DNA of 64,000 nt from Bacillus sp. S3 (GTDB lineage Bacteria > Bacillota > Bacilli > Bacillales > Cytobacillaceae): NCBI RefSeq assembly GCF_005154805.1, contig NZ_CP039727.1, forward strand, positions 3,097,501 to 3,161,500, read 5' to 3'. A program made the translations under genes and the position numbers. Below, piece by piece: positions 8,401 to 17,781 of the stretch. Position 1 is the first letter of the stretch. Each line of letters starts with the position of its first letter. The notes under the pieces were generated by a model. That model saw only the letters and a program-made list of their open reading frames with translations, was not told the DNA's origin and searched no databases.

Positions 8401-9129
8401 TTATTCTATTTTATTTTTCCGTTCTGCTGACATTGCTATATTTCTTCTGCCAAAGACAGCACGGTAAACGACAAATTTGCGGCTTAGGTATTCCAACGGC
8501 AAACTCCATACATGAACAAGCCTCGTAAATGGCCAAATACCAAATAGCAGCAGGGCGGAAACGACATGAATTTGAAAACCGACCGGGATGCCAATCATCA
8601 GACCAGGAGTTGGATTGAAGGAAAGGATGCCGCGAAACCATGGACTAATCGTTTCTCGATATTCGAAGGCTACTCCTCTTCCTGTAATCCAAACTGTATT
8701 TACGAAGCCAGAAATAATAATAACCGCAAGTAACACCAGAACCAAAATATCACGAAACGTACTGTGAATATAGATTCGTTTAACAGTAAATCGGCGAACC
8801 ATCAACAACAAAACACCTATTATGGTCGCAACCCCTGCCAGCCCCCCTATCCAAACTGCACCAAAATGATACATGTGATCGGTAATTCCAACAGCATCAT
8901 AAAAAGCTTTTGGGATAAGGATTCCAGCTACATGGCCAAAAAACACGAAGATAATCCCATAATGGAATAAAATACTTCCCCATTTTAATTGCTTTTTTTC
9001 AAGAAATTCACTTGATTTGGCGGACCAGCCGAATTGGTCGACTTTATAGCGATAAATATGTCCAACTACAAACATCGTTAACATTATATATGGGAAAGAT
9101 GCCCAGAAAAAATTTTGAAAAAATGTCAT
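8401..9129 (-). CDS. narI: Respiratory nitrate reductase gamma subunit (cytochrome b)
   Basis: Membrane anchor of respiratory nitrate reductase, which takes electrons from menaquinol through two b hemes and passes them to NarH. 242 aa with five hydrophobic helices; candidate heme-ligand histidines are in HYGIIFVFFGHV and in the fourth/fifth helices (IHVVSALLL). It is the last gene of narGHJI, 13 bp after narJ, and runs into a bidirectional terminator. Confidence 0.95.
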   Translation of the reverse strand: MTFFQNFFWASFPYIMLTMFVVGHIYRYKVDQFGWSAKSSEFLEKKQLKWGSILFHYGIIFVFFGHVAGILIPKAFYDAVGITDHMYHFGAVWIGGLAGVATIIGVLLLMVRRFTVKRIYIHSTFRDILVLVLLAVIIISGFVNTVWITGRGVAFEYRETISPWFRGILSFNPTPGLMIGIPVGFQIHVVSALLLFGIWPFTRLVHVWSLPLEYLSRKFVVYRAVFGRRNIAMSAERKNKIE

Positions 9130-9142
9130 GCTTTGATCCCCC

Positions 9143-9673
9143 CTAAGAAGCCTTTTGTTTGCTTAGGATGTTGTCTATTGTTTGCACACAAGCCTGCAGA
9201 ATCATTTGATATGGGCTATCTAGCAATGATAATTCTTTTAACAATTGATCAATTGACTTTCGATGAATCTGGAGCATTTTCTGAGCGGACTCTATGGGAG
9301 CAATCGAACAAAACTCAAGAATTAACGGTAAATAATCCGGAAGCTCGTCACTTTCTAATGGAAATCCCGCTTCAAAATACTCATTCTTTAATTTCACAAG
9401 TGCTTTTCCGCGATCAGGATTTTCTCCAAAAATTGGATACGTCAAATAAAGCGTAGTTTTATCACTAAAATCAAATGTTTGCGCATATTGCGAACATATC
9501 TCTAAATAAGAGGCTGATTGAAGATGGTGAAAAAATTGCCTAAACAGTAATTTCACTAATTGATTTTCAATGGCGGAAATTTCAGATTTTAATCCCTCAT
9601 CTTCAAACCATGCTTCCTCAGGATGCTGCAGCAGTGTAGAAGACAGCCTGAAAATTTGTTGGTACTCATCCAT
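9143..9673 (-). CDS. narJ: Nitrate reductase molybdenum cofactor assembly chaperone
   Basis: System-specific chaperone of the NarJ/TorD family that holds NarG for cofactor insertion before membrane attachment; it is not part of the finished enzyme. 176 aa, all-helical and acidic, with the family pattern of an N-terminal RLSSTLLQHPE helix and PDYLPLILEFC in the middle. Its start overlaps the end of narH by 8 bp, which suggests translational coupling. Confidence 0.93.
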   Translation of the reverse strand: MDEYQQIFRLSSTLLQHPEEAWFEDEGLKSEISAIENQLVKLLFRQFFHHLQSASYLEICSQYAQTFDFSDKTTLYLTYPIFGENPDRGKALVKLKNEYFEAGFPLESDELPDYLPLILEFCSIAPIESAQKMLQIHRKSIDQLLKELSLLDSPYQMILQACVQTIDNILSKQKAS

Positions 9674-11192
9674 TTAGCTCACCCCAATAATCGTCTCCAA
9701 CTTTGTAGTCTCCAGGCATTCCAGGTGTAACGGAACATCCGGAGCACGCCTCCATAAAATCAAATCCACCCGTTCCTTGTCCTAGATACTGATTAGCTGC
9801 ATCTTCCCGATGAGATTTCGGAATGACATATCGGTCATCATATTTGGCAATAGCAGCAAGCTGATACATTTCATGCATCGTTTTCTCTGTCATCCCTATC
9901 GCATCTAGAATTGTTTTTTCAGGCTTTTTCCCTAAATTTAAAGACCTCATATAACTGCGCATCGCCACCATTTTCTTTAACACCTTGCGAATAACTTCTG
10001 TATCACCAGCACTTAGCATATTTGCCAAGTATTCGACTGGAATCCTGAGCTGATCGATTTGTGGAAAGATCACATGTGGATTCACCCCATCTAATCCCCC
10101 ATCAAAGGCACTCATTACCGGGCTGAGCGGTGGAATATACCATACCATCGGCAGTGTACGGTATTCCGGATGAAGCGGCAGTGCAATCCGTTGTTCCACC
10201 GCCAATTTATAGACCGGTGACCTTTGGGCTGCTTCTATCCAATCTTCCTGATATCCAGCTTTTCGTGCCGCCTCGATTACCTCAGGATCATGTGGGTCTA
10301 AAAATATACCTAAATGGGCTTCGTACAAATCTTTTTCATTTGTAACCGATGCAGCAGCTTCTACTTTGTCTAAATCATAAAAAACAATCCCTAAATAGCG
10401 GAGCCTGCCAACACAGGTCTCTGAACAAACCGTAGGCAGCCCTGCTTCAATTCTTGGAAAACAAAAGGTACATTTTTCCGCCTTATGTGTTTTCCAATTA
10501 AAATAGACTTTTTTATAGGGACAGCCTGTTGTACAGTAACGCCAGCTTCGGCATGCATCTTGGTCTACCAGAACAATTCCGTCCTCTTCCCTTTTATAAA
10601 TGGCCCCGGATGGGCAGGAAGCAACACATGTGGGATTGACGCAATGCTCGCAAATTCTTGGTAAATACATCATAAAGGTTTGTTCATACTCGAATTTAAC
10701 TCTTTCTTCAATCCCATTTATATTAGGGTCGTTTTTCCCTGTTTGATAAACGCCTGCCAGGTCGTCCTCCCAGTTCGGCCCCCATTTGATATCCATATAC
10801 TCTCCAGTAACCTGTGACTTCGGGCGGGCCACTGGCTGATGTTCTTTTTCCGGACTATTGGTTAAGTGTTCATAATCATAGGTCCATGGTTCATAGTAAT
10901 CATCTAATTGGGCTAAGTCAGGGTTATGAAAGATATTTAATAGTTTAGAAACTCTGCCTCCGGCCTTTAATTCAAGCTTACCGTTCTTCAATACCCAGCC
11001 GCCTTTATATTTCTCTTGATTCTCCCATTCCTTCGGATAACCGACACCGGGCTTTGTTTCAACATTGTTCCACCACATATATTCTGCACCGGGACGATTT
11101 GTCCAGGTATTGTTGCACGTAATGCTGCATGTATGGCAGCCGATACATTTATCGAGATTCATTACCATCCCAAATTGCGCCTTAATTCTCAA
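9666..11192 (-). CDS. narH: Respiratory nitrate reductase beta subunit (iron-sulfur)
   Basis: Electron-transfer subunit with three 4Fe-4S clusters and one 3Fe-4S cluster, linking NarI to NarG. The four cysteine groups are CIGCHTCSITC, CEHCVNPTCVASC, CRSWRYCTTGC (a Trp in place of one Cys, typical of the 3Fe-4S site) and CTFCFP...CSETC. I place the start at TTG 11192: the protein then begins MRIKAQFGMVMNLDKC, as in B. subtilis NarH, with a GAGGTG site 7 nt upstream. The frame extends 8 codons further upstream. It overlaps the narG end by 11 bp. 508 aa. Confidence 0.95.
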   Translation of the reverse strand: MRIKAQFGMVMNLDKCIGCHTCSITCNNTWTNRPGAEYMWWNNVETKPGVGYPKEWENQEKYKGGWVLKNGKLELKAGGRVSKLLNIFHNPDLAQLDDYYEPWTYDYEHLTNSPEKEHQPVARPKSQVTGEYMDIKWGPNWEDDLAGVYQTGKNDPNINGIEERVKFEYEQTFMMYLPRICEHCVNPTCVASCPSGAIYKREEDGIVLVDQDACRSWRYCTTGCPYKKVYFNWKTHKAEKCTFCFPRIEAGLPTVCSETCVGRLRYLGIVFYDLDKVEAAASVTNEKDLYEAHLGIFLDPHDPEVIEAARKAGYQEDWIEAAQRSPVYKLAVEQRIALPLHPEYRTLPMVWYIPPLSPVMSAFDGGLDGVNPHVIFPQIDQLRIPVEYLANMLSAGDTEVIRKVLKKMVAMRSYMRSLNLGKKPEKTILDAIGMTEKTMHEMYQLAAIAKYDDRYVIPKSHREDAANQYLGQGTGGFDFMEACSGCSVTPGMPGDYKVGDDYWGELNG

Positions 11193-14100
11193 GCCAGTCC
11201 ACCTCTTCCCGATCAAGTCTGCTTATGACAACTCTTTCATCCCGCTGGCTGCCGCACGGTCCATAATAGTTAAATCCAAAACTTAGCTGAGCATATCCGC
11301 CAATCACATGAGTTGGTTTCATCTGCAGCCTTGTTGGGCTGTTGAATGTACCGCCGCGTTCTTTGGTAATCGTTGAACCAGGAACGTTTATATGACGCTC
11401 TTGAACGTGGTACATGAATGCGACTCCCCTTGGAAGTCTGTGAGTAACAACTGCCCTTGCTACTACAACACCGTTGCGATTATACATTTGCAGCCAATCA
11501 TTATCGGCAATGCCCACTTCTTTGGCATCATCCCGATTCATCCAAACGTGCGGTCCGCCTCTGAATAACGTTAACATCGGTAAAATATCACCATAGGTAC
11601 TATGGAAGGACCACTTAAAATGCGGCGTTAAATAGCGCAAATTAATTTCCTTCCCCATATTAAGCGGTTTTCGATCCTTTGTTTGAAATGCCGCCTTTCG
11701 GAGCGGCGCCTTAAATGCAGGGAATTCCTCACCAAATTCAATCATCGTTTCATGATCTAAATAAAAGTGCTGTCTGCCTGTCAATGTGCGCCATGGGACT
11801 AAACGTTCAACATTCGTTGTAAATGGAGAGTATCTCCGTCCGCCCGTTTCAGTCCCGCTAAAGACAGGTGTTGAAATCACTTGACGCGGCTGTGCCGTAA
11901 TGTCATTAAAGGACATATGTTCTTCCGCTCTTTCTTCTGCCAAATCCTTTAATTTCTGACCCGTTTTCTTTTCCAATGCATCCCATGCTTTCATTGCCAG
12001 TGAACCGTTTGTGGCACTAGATAATGAAAGGATTGCTTCCGAGGCATCCCTTGCAGTATATAGACTTGGGCAATCCTTATAAGCTGTTTTAGCTGCAGTT
12101 CCAAGGATTTTCTTTAATTTTTCATACTCTTCTTTGGCATCCCAGCTGATTCCCTTTGCACCAATTTGTTCCTTTACAACAGGACCAAGAGAAATAAATT
12201 TTTCAAATATTTTGGAATAATCGCGCTCGACTAAATGCAGGCGCGGGAAATTTCGCCCTGGTACCGGCTCATATTCACCATTCTGCCAGTCTGGGATTTT
12301 TCCGAAAGTACAGGACTCGGAGATTTCATCGCGGGAATCGTGAAGCATTGGTGTCGCAACGATGTCTTGCACCGGCCCGTTAAAATAACGTACAGCCATT
12401 GATGAAAATTTCTTCGCCAGCCCCCTAAATGTATCCCAATCCGATTTCGATTCCCATGGCGGAGCTATCGCAGGATTAAAGGGATGGATAAACGGGTGCA
12501 TATCGGTACTGCTAATATCATATTTTTCGTACCATGTAGCTGCCGGAAGGATAATATCAGAATACAGACCTGTACCAGCCATTCGAAAATCAATATTAAC
12601 CATTAAATCAAGCTTTCCCTCAACTGAAGGTTCGTCCCATTCAATGTCTTCCGTCTTTAATTCAGTATTTTGCTCACTTAAATTACTGTGGTGGGTTCCA
12701 AGCATATATTTTAGAAAGTACTCATGTCCTTTTGATGAGCTTCCAATCAAATTTCCTCTCCAGACAAACATGACTTTTGGGAATGAGTTTGGGTCCTCCG
12801 GATTTTGAATCGCAAACTTTGTTTTCCCTTGTTTCACTTCATCGACAATGGATTGGAAAATCTGCTCCTTCTCTGTCACTTTTGATTGATCAATAAAATC
12901 AATTGGATTTTTATCAAATTGTGGATAAGAGGGTGTCCAGCCAAGCCTTGTGCCCAAATAATAATAGTCTCCTGAATGTTTATACCTTGGTTCACTAACA
13001 AGTGGTGAAATCTGATCCTCGATTGATTGGTCATCGTATTTCCACTGTTCCGTGACAAAATAAAAGAATGGAGTTGCCGCATGAAGCCTTGGTGGACCTC
13101 CCCAATCTCTCGCCATCGCGAGTGTCTGCCAGCCTTCGAGCGGGCGAACCTTTTCCTGGCCCACATAATGAGCCCACCCGCCGCCATTAACACCCTGTGA
13201 ACCTGTTAAGAGCACTAAGTTTAAAACAGTTCGGTATGTAGCATCCGCATGGTACCATTGGTTGATTCCTGATCCCATCACAATCATTGAACGGCCTTTG
13301 GAATCAATAGCATTTTGGGCAAACTCTCTGGCAATTTGTGCTGCGAGCTTCCCATCCACACCTGTCAATGCCTCCTGCCATGCTGGTGTATATGGTTTAG
13401 GATCGTCATAGTCTTTTGGAAAGTCCCCTTGGAGCCCTTGTCTTAATACGCCAAATTTTGAAAGCATTAAATCAAAGACAGTCGTTACATAAGTGGTTTC
13501 TCCATTTAATTGGATGGCTATCACTGGGACCTCCCGAGTAAAGGTTTCACGCTTTTCCACCTCAAAATGAGGAAATTCCACTCGGACTGCTTTGTCTTCT
13601 CTCCCTAGCAGTGTCAGAGATGGCTGCAGATTCGTAAGGTTTTGCTCCGTATCATTTAAATGAAGGTTCCACTGTCCATTATCTTCCCATCTGTGGCCAA
13701 TTGTGCCATTCGGAAATGCCGGTTTGTTCGAATCTTCATCCCAGACTACCGTTTTCCACTCTCCATTTGTGATGGAGGAATCAAGCTCGCTAGCGCGTAA
13801 AAAAGTGCTGGATACATATTGATCCCCGTGGGCTTTTAATTTTACCAGATACGGGAGATCGGTAAATTTTTTCGCATAATCAAAGAAATATTCCGTTTCT
13901 TGGTCCACATAAAATTCTTTTAGGATTACGTGAGTCATCGCCATCCCTAGTGCCCCGTCCATACCGGCTTGGACATTTAACCAATTATCAGCAAACTTAA
14001 CATACTCAGCATAATCCGGACTTACCGCTACAACCTTTGTCCCGCGGTATCTTGCTTCCACCATAAAATGGGCATCAGGTGTCCGTGTTTGAGGGATATT

Positions 14101-14871
14101 GGAGCCCCATATTAATAGATAGGAAGAATTAAACCAATCAGAGCTTTCCGGAACATCCGTTTGTTCACCCCATACCTGCGGAGATGCAGGCGGCAGGTCT
14201 GCATACCAGTCATAAAAGCTTAATAGAGAGCCCCCAAGAAGTGACAAAAACCTTCCGCCGCCTGCATAGCTGACCATGGACATCGCTGGGATTGGTGAAA
14301 ATCCAAAAATTCGATCGGGACCAAATTCTTGAATAGAATAAATTAGAGCCGCGCAAATTAGCTCATTCACCTCATCCCATGATGAACGGACAAGTCCTCC
14401 TTTTCCTCTTGACTGTTTATATCTCTTTGATTTTTCAGGGTTAGAGGCTATTTCCTTCCAAGCTGCAACCGGATCACCTGTACTAGCAAGTTCCTCCCGC
14501 CACATTTTTAATAGACTGCCGCGCACATATGGATAACGGACCCTTAGCGGACTATAAATATACCAAGAAAAACTCGCTCCCCTTGGGCAGCCCCGCGGCT
14601 CATACTCAGGCATATTAGGACCTGTAGAGGGGTAATCCGTTTGCTGTGTTTCCCAAGCGATAATGCCGTCCTTGACATGAACTTTCCAGCTGCATGAACC
14701 TGTGCAATTTACTCCATGCGTCGTACGAACAGTTTTATCATGCTGCCATCTCCTGCGATATATTTTTTCGGAATCTCGGTCCATTGGGGACAATACGGCA
14801 TGTTCAGCCATATCTTTGGATTGCCCGAAAAATTTTAACTTTTTTATTAGCGGGGCTCGTTTGCGCTCCAT
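11182..14871 (-). CDS. narG: Respiratory nitrate reductase alpha subunit (molybdenum catalytic)
   Basis: Catalytic subunit reducing nitrate to nitrite with bis-MGD molybdenum on the cytoplasmic side. 1229 aa, matching B. subtilis NarG. The N-terminal FeS binding region (THGVNCTGSCSWK, with His as first ligand) and WETQQTDYP are present, and no twin-arginine signal is seen, consistent with a cytoplasmic enzyme. ATG at 14871 is preferred over a GTG three codons upstream because GAAGGTGA precedes it at normal distance. First gene of narGHJI. The upstream region has no TGTGA-N6-TCACA FNR box that I can see. Confidence 0.96.
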   Translation of the reverse strand: MERKRAPLIKKLKFFGQSKDMAEHAVLSPMDRDSEKIYRRRWQHDKTVRTTHGVNCTGSCSWKVHVKDGIIAWETQQTDYPSTGPNMPEYEPRGCPRGASFSWYIYSPLRVRYPYVRGSLLKMWREELASTGDPVAAWKEIASNPEKSKRYKQSRGKGGLVRSSWDEVNELICAALIYSIQEFGPDRIFGFSPIPAMSMVSYAGGGRFLSLLGGSLLSFYDWYADLPPASPQVWGEQTDVPESSDWFNSSYLLIWGSNIPQTRTPDAHFMVEARYRGTKVVAVSPDYAEYVKFADNWLNVQAGMDGALGMAMTHVILKEFYVDQETEYFFDYAKKFTDLPYLVKLKAHGDQYVSSTFLRASELDSSITNGEWKTVVWDEDSNKPAFPNGTIGHRWEDNGQWNLHLNDTEQNLTNLQPSLTLLGREDKAVRVEFPHFEVEKRETFTREVPVIAIQLNGETTYVTTVFDLMLSKFGVLRQGLQGDFPKDYDDPKPYTPAWQEALTGVDGKLAAQIAREFAQNAIDSKGRSMIVMGSGINQWYHADATYRTVLNLVLLTGSQGVNGGGWAHYVGQEKVRPLEGWQTLAMARDWGGPPRLHAATPFFYFVTEQWKYDDQSIEDQISPLVSEPRYKHSGDYYYLGTRLGWTPSYPQFDKNPIDFIDQSKVTEKEQIFQSIVDEVKQGKTKFAIQNPEDPNSFPKVMFVWRGNLIGSSSKGHEYFLKYMLGTHHSNLSEQNTELKTEDIEWDEPSVEGKLDLMVNIDFRMAGTGLYSDIILPAATWYEKYDISSTDMHPFIHPFNPAIAPPWESKSDWDTFRGLAKKFSSMAVRYFNGPVQDIVATPMLHDSRDEISESCTFGKIPDWQNGEYEPVPGRNFPRLHLVERDYSKIFEKFISLGPVVKEQIGAKGISWDAKEEYEKLKKILGTAAKTAYKDCPSLYTARDASEAILSLSSATNGSLAMKAWDALEKKTGQKLKDLAEERAEEHMSFNDITAQPRQVISTPVFSGTETGGRRYSPFTTNVERLVPWRTLTGRQHFYLDHETMIEFGEEFPAFKAPLRKAAFQTKDRKPLNMGKEINLRYLTPHFKWSFHSTYGDILPMLTLFRGGPHVWMNRDDAKEVGIADNDWLQMYNRNGVVVARAVVTHRLPRGVAFMYHVQERHINVPGSTITKERGGTFNSPTRLQMKPTHVIGGYAQLSFGFNYYGPCGSQRDERVVISRLDREEVDWLEN

Positions 14872-14920
14872 TCTCTTCACCTTCCCATGACATTTTTATC
14901 TAATAAGGTCCCCAGTCAAT

Positions 14921-14936
14921 TACATTGTATACAGAC
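14921..14936. promoter_or_regulatory. Inverted repeat upstream of narG
   Basis: ATTGT-N6-ACAAT lies about 50 bp upstream of narG, with the spacing geometry of an FNR/Crp-type site but different half-sites. It could be an operator for narGHJI; the regulator is not known. Confidence 0.3.
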
Positions 14937-15014
14937 AATTTACCTTACATAGTTTTAAAAAATTTCTGTTTTGGACATGACTTGAATAATACAGTGTGAT
15001 TAAGGAGAATTTTA

Positions 15015-15434
15015 ATGTCTGGACCATCTTTAAGGAAAAAACATTCCCACCATTCGATTCATGATGGGATTTATACAGAAGCAAGAGATTTAACAAAAGT
15101 CCTGAAAGAACTAGCGCAAGGAAACAAACAAGAAAATATCAATGAAATTTGTGATGCACTAATCGAACATTGGGAGACACGGACACTTGCTCATGCCCAA
15201 TCGGAAGAGGAAGGCTTTTTTGCGGAAAGGCTAAAGGAACAGCCGGACTTGTATGAAACCATCATTAAACTAAAGAGAGATCATCAAATCCTAGAATTAA
15301 TTGTGAAGTATATTAAAGAACATCGGGAGCGTGAGGGAGTAACTGATGTCATCCTTCCATATTTTGAGGCATTGCTCGTGGTGTTTGAACTCCATAATCA
15401 TGAAGAGGAAAACTCATTATTTAATAAAGAATAG
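15015..15434 (+). CDS. Hemerythrin HHE-domain protein
   Basis: 139-residue all-helical protein with the diiron-ligand pattern of hemerythrin-like domains: H near the N-terminus (HHSIHDGIYTEA), HWETRTLAHAQSEEEGFF in helix 2, KRDHQILE in helix 3 and FELHNHEEENSLF in helix 4. Such proteins bind O2 or NO or protect iron. It is divergent from narG and ends in its own terminator. Next to nitrate reductase it could buffer NO or oxygen, but this is inferred from position only. Confidence 0.82.
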   Translation: MSGPSLRKKHSHHSIHDGIYTEARDLTKVLKELAQGNKQENINEICDALIEHWETRTLAHAQSEEEGFFAERLKEQPDLYETIIKLKRDHQILELIVKYIKEHREREGVTDVILPYFEALLVVFELHNHEEENSLFNKE

Positions 15435-15441
15435 GAAGTTG

Positions 15442-15475
15442 AAAAAGCAAAGGGGATGATCCTCCTTTGCTTTTT
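15442..15475. terminator. Bidirectional terminator
   Basis: AAAAGCAAAGG / CCTTTGCTTTT between the convergent hemerythrin and MutS2-like genes. Confidence 0.85.
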
Positions 15476-15483
15476 ACTATTCT

Positions 15484-17409
15484 TTATTCCTTGTAATCAA
15501 TCGTAATCGTTTCATCATGTCTCTTTGAAAGAAGTTTACTCTTTTTTCTATTTTCTTTTGATTGGAAAATAATATCAAAGTCATAATCCTCTGGATAAAG
15601 CTCATGAGCTGTTATATAAAGTGTGATTCTTTTATGATTAACTGAAACCTTTTCACCGTGTATTTGGACAATATAATTTCCTTGCTGATCGGGTCCTGTA
15701 TAGATAATACCAAACTCATTTGCAGGTGATATTTTCACATTGTCACCTTGATGATACGTAGGTACTCTTAGTTCCGTATTTTGCGCTCTCTTTCGATGTT
15801 GATATTTATTGATAATGACCTGTTTCTCAAGGTCCCTGATCTTCCATACGTCAGTGATTTCGGTTGTATACTGTTTCTCTTCCTTGTATGTGATATGATG
15901 TGCCCTTTCGATGATTTTCGGATGAATCCCAAGCTTCAAGGCGATAGCAAAAGCTTGACTCTCTCCCCCGCTGCCAATAGTTAAACGGTATGTCGGACTC
16001 AGAGTTGTTAAGTCAAATTCCATTGAACCATTGATAAATCCTGGATGTGCTTCGGCAAAGTCCTTGATCTCACTATAATGTGTCGTAGCCAAGATGACTG
16101 CCCCTTTTTCATATAAGGTTTCTAATATAGCCGTCGCCAGTCCCATTCCTTCTCCTGGATCCGTTCCCGATCCAAGTTCGTCCAATAAAGTCAATGTTCG
16201 ATGGTTCGTTTCTTTTAATATATCAATGATATTGACAATTCTTGAGCTAAAAGTGCTTAAATTTTCGGTTATACTTTGCCCATCTCCAATATCCACTAAA
16301 ATACGCTCAAAAATACTCAAACAGCTTTCTTCAGATGCAGGAATATGAAGACCGCATTGAACCATTAAAATGAGGAGACCAACGGTTTTTATGGTAACTG
16401 TTTTTCCCCCGGTATTTGGCCCAGTAATCACTAACGCACGGTGACCTTCTTCCATTTTGAATGTGAGCGGTATCGCCTTTTCGCCTAAAAGGGGATGCCG
16501 CGCCTGGATTAATTCTATTTCCCCTGATTCATTTAGCCTAACCTTGGAGCCGTTAATGGACCTGCTATATTTAGCTTTTGCAAATAAAAAATCATAATGA
16601 ACCATGGTTTCAATTGCTAAGCTAATTTGCTGCTCCTTATCTTCAACCAGTCCTGTTAGATAGCCCAAAACCTTTTGCACTTCGGCCTCCTCATCCGCGA
16701 GCAGCCATGTAACTTGATCTTGGTATTGAGCAATTTCTTCTGGCTCGATAAAAAAAGTTGAACCTGAAGCTGATGTATCTAACACCGTTCCCTTTATTTT
16801 ATTCCGATATTCCTTCTTTATAGGAATGACATATCTGCCATTCCTCTGACTGACGACCTGCTCTTGTAAATAGGCTTTATATTTATTTGACCGAATCAAC
16901 TGTAATGTTTTATCTTTTAACCGCTCCTCTTGGATCCCAATTTGTTTCCTAATTTTTAATAACTCCTTACTGGCATAATCATCTACACGGCTATTCCGAA
17001 TACAACGTATTATTTCAGCTGCAAGCTCAGGCAATTCATCAATCGCATCAACATAAGAGGATACACGTGGAGCGAAATATGTTTTATCCTTCATATACCT
17101 CCGCATTTTTCCGCAGCAATCGAGAAAGTCAGAAAGCTTTGCCAGCTGATCAGCCCTTAGTACCACGCCCTTATTCATGTTATTTAGCAGAGATTCCATC
17201 CCATCTAAACCATGTACAGGGACACTTGCGCTTTTTTTCAATATTGTTGCTGCCTCGGTAACCTCATCAAGCCAGGCTTCAATTTGTTTTTTATTCGTTG
17301 ATGGCGTAAGACTCTCGATCTTTTCTTTTCCTTCTTTCGTTAATGTAAAAGTCGCGATTATATCTTTAATTTTCTGAAATTCCAAAGTGGTAAAAGTATG
17401 TTGATTCAC
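15484..17409 (-). CDS. MutS2-like ATPase lacking the Smr domain
   Basis: 641-aa MutS2-family protein. The N-terminal helical core and clamp are followed by the ATPase domain with Walker A GPNTGGKTVTIKT (about residues 335-345), TENLSTFSSR, Walker B LTLLDELGSGTDP and the H-loop ATTHYSEIK. A KOW-like beta domain comes after (about 555-600, VPTYHQGDNVKISP). Canonical MutS2 is about 780 aa and ends in an Smr domain; here it stops after a basic tail without one. MutS2 is known as a recombination suppressor and as a factor acting on collided ribosomes. Start is GTG 17409, with AGGAGG 8 nt upstream. The gene has a 320-nt attenuator-like leader. Distinct from housekeeping mutS2. Confidence 0.85.
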   Translation of the reverse strand: MNQHTFTTLEFQKIKDIIATFTLTKEGKEKIESLTPSTNKKQIEAWLDEVTEAATILKKSASVPVHGLDGMESLLNNMNKGVVLRADQLAKLSDFLDCCGKMRRYMKDKTYFAPRVSSYVDAIDELPELAAEIIRCIRNSRVDDYASKELLKIRKQIGIQEERLKDKTLQLIRSNKYKAYLQEQVVSQRNGRYVIPIKKEYRNKIKGTVLDTSASGSTFFIEPEEIAQYQDQVTWLLADEEAEVQKVLGYLTGLVEDKEQQISLAIETMVHYDFLFAKAKYSRSINGSKVRLNESGEIELIQARHPLLGEKAIPLTFKMEEGHRALVITGPNTGGKTVTIKTVGLLILMVQCGLHIPASEESCLSIFERILVDIGDGQSITENLSTFSSRIVNIIDILKETNHRTLTLLDELGSGTDPGEGMGLATAILETLYEKGAVILATTHYSEIKDFAEAHPGFINGSMEFDLTTLSPTYRLTIGSGGESQAFAIALKLGIHPKIIERAHHITYKEEKQYTTEITDVWKIRDLEKQVIINKYQHRKRAQNTELRVPTYHQGDNVKISPANEFGIIYTGPDQQGNYIVQIHGEKVSVNHKRITLYITAHELYPEDYDFDIIFQSKENRKKSKLLSKRHDETITIDYKE

Positions 17410-17510
17410 GTTTTTTGCCTCCTAAAATAAAAATAGCCGCAATGAACAATGTCATTGCGGCCAAAAGTAACGAGCGGGATCTCCGCTCATTTTCATACCA
17501 AAATTAACCC

Positions 17511-17542
17511 AAAATAAAAACTGTCTACACGAGTGTACACAG
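17511..17542 (-). terminator. Intrinsic terminator inside the leader
   Basis: CUGUGUACAC / GUGUAGACAG stem with one mismatch, followed by UUUUUAUUUU, lies about 100 nt upstream of the coding region. It would end transcription before the MutS2-like gene unless prevented. Confidence 0.75.
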
Positions 17543-17672
17543 CTACATTGGATAAAGATGTATGCTTATGCCTAGCCTCATTGTTCTTAACTTCATTCCA
17601 TGACTAAATAAGCCCTCCACCCTTTTTAAAAAGAACGGATGAGTACTGGAATGAACGATCCAATTAGTTGGA

Positions 17673-17696
17673 TTAGTTAAGAACGACACCTAACAT
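17673..17696 (-). CDS. Candidate 7-codon leader peptide
   Basis: ATG TTA GGT GTC GTT CTT AAC TAA encodes MLGVVLN. It is preceded by AAAAGGAGAG (17715-17706) with 9 nt spacing, a better site than most real genes have. The last codons form one arm of the first leader stem, so ribosome position would decide leader folding. Confidence 0.55.
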   Translation of the reverse strand: MLGVVLN

Positions 17697-17736
17697 AAAA
17701 ACATACTCTCCTTTTATAAAAAAATTTTTCTACTAA

Positions 17737-17765
17737 ATAATACTGAAAATAGAAACATATGTCAA
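17737..17765 (-). promoter_or_regulatory. Sigma-A promoter of the MutS2-like gene
   Basis: TTGACA (17765-17760), 17-bp spacer, TATTAT (17742-17737): a near-consensus promoter, predicting a start near 17730. Confidence 0.8.
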
Positions 17766-17781
17766 TCAGTAATTAGCCCAT

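Larger units (their letters stand above)
17410..17730 (-). promoter_or_regulatory. Structured attenuator leader of the MutS2-like gene
   Basis: About 320 nt of 5' leader follow a strong promoter. In transcript order: a ribosome site and 7-codon ORF (17696-17673); stem GTTCTTAACT (17684-17675) that pairs with AGTTAAGAAC (17592-17583) and is overlapped by the ORF; hairpin ATCCAA/TTGGAT (17673-17658); stem TTCATTCCA with TGGAATGA (around 17655 and 17593); an intrinsic terminator (17542-17511); a GAGCGG/CCCGCTC hairpin (17488-17472); and a GCCGCAATGA/TCATTGCGGC hairpin followed by UAUUUUUAUUUU just before the AGGAGG (17461-17425). This layout is typical of translation-coupled attenuation. Confidence 0.75.

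Noticed and set aside
14880..15014. FNR box for narG (TGTGATTAAGG near 14996)
   Set aside because: Only one half-site; no TCACA six bases away. It lies just before the hemerythrin ribosome site.
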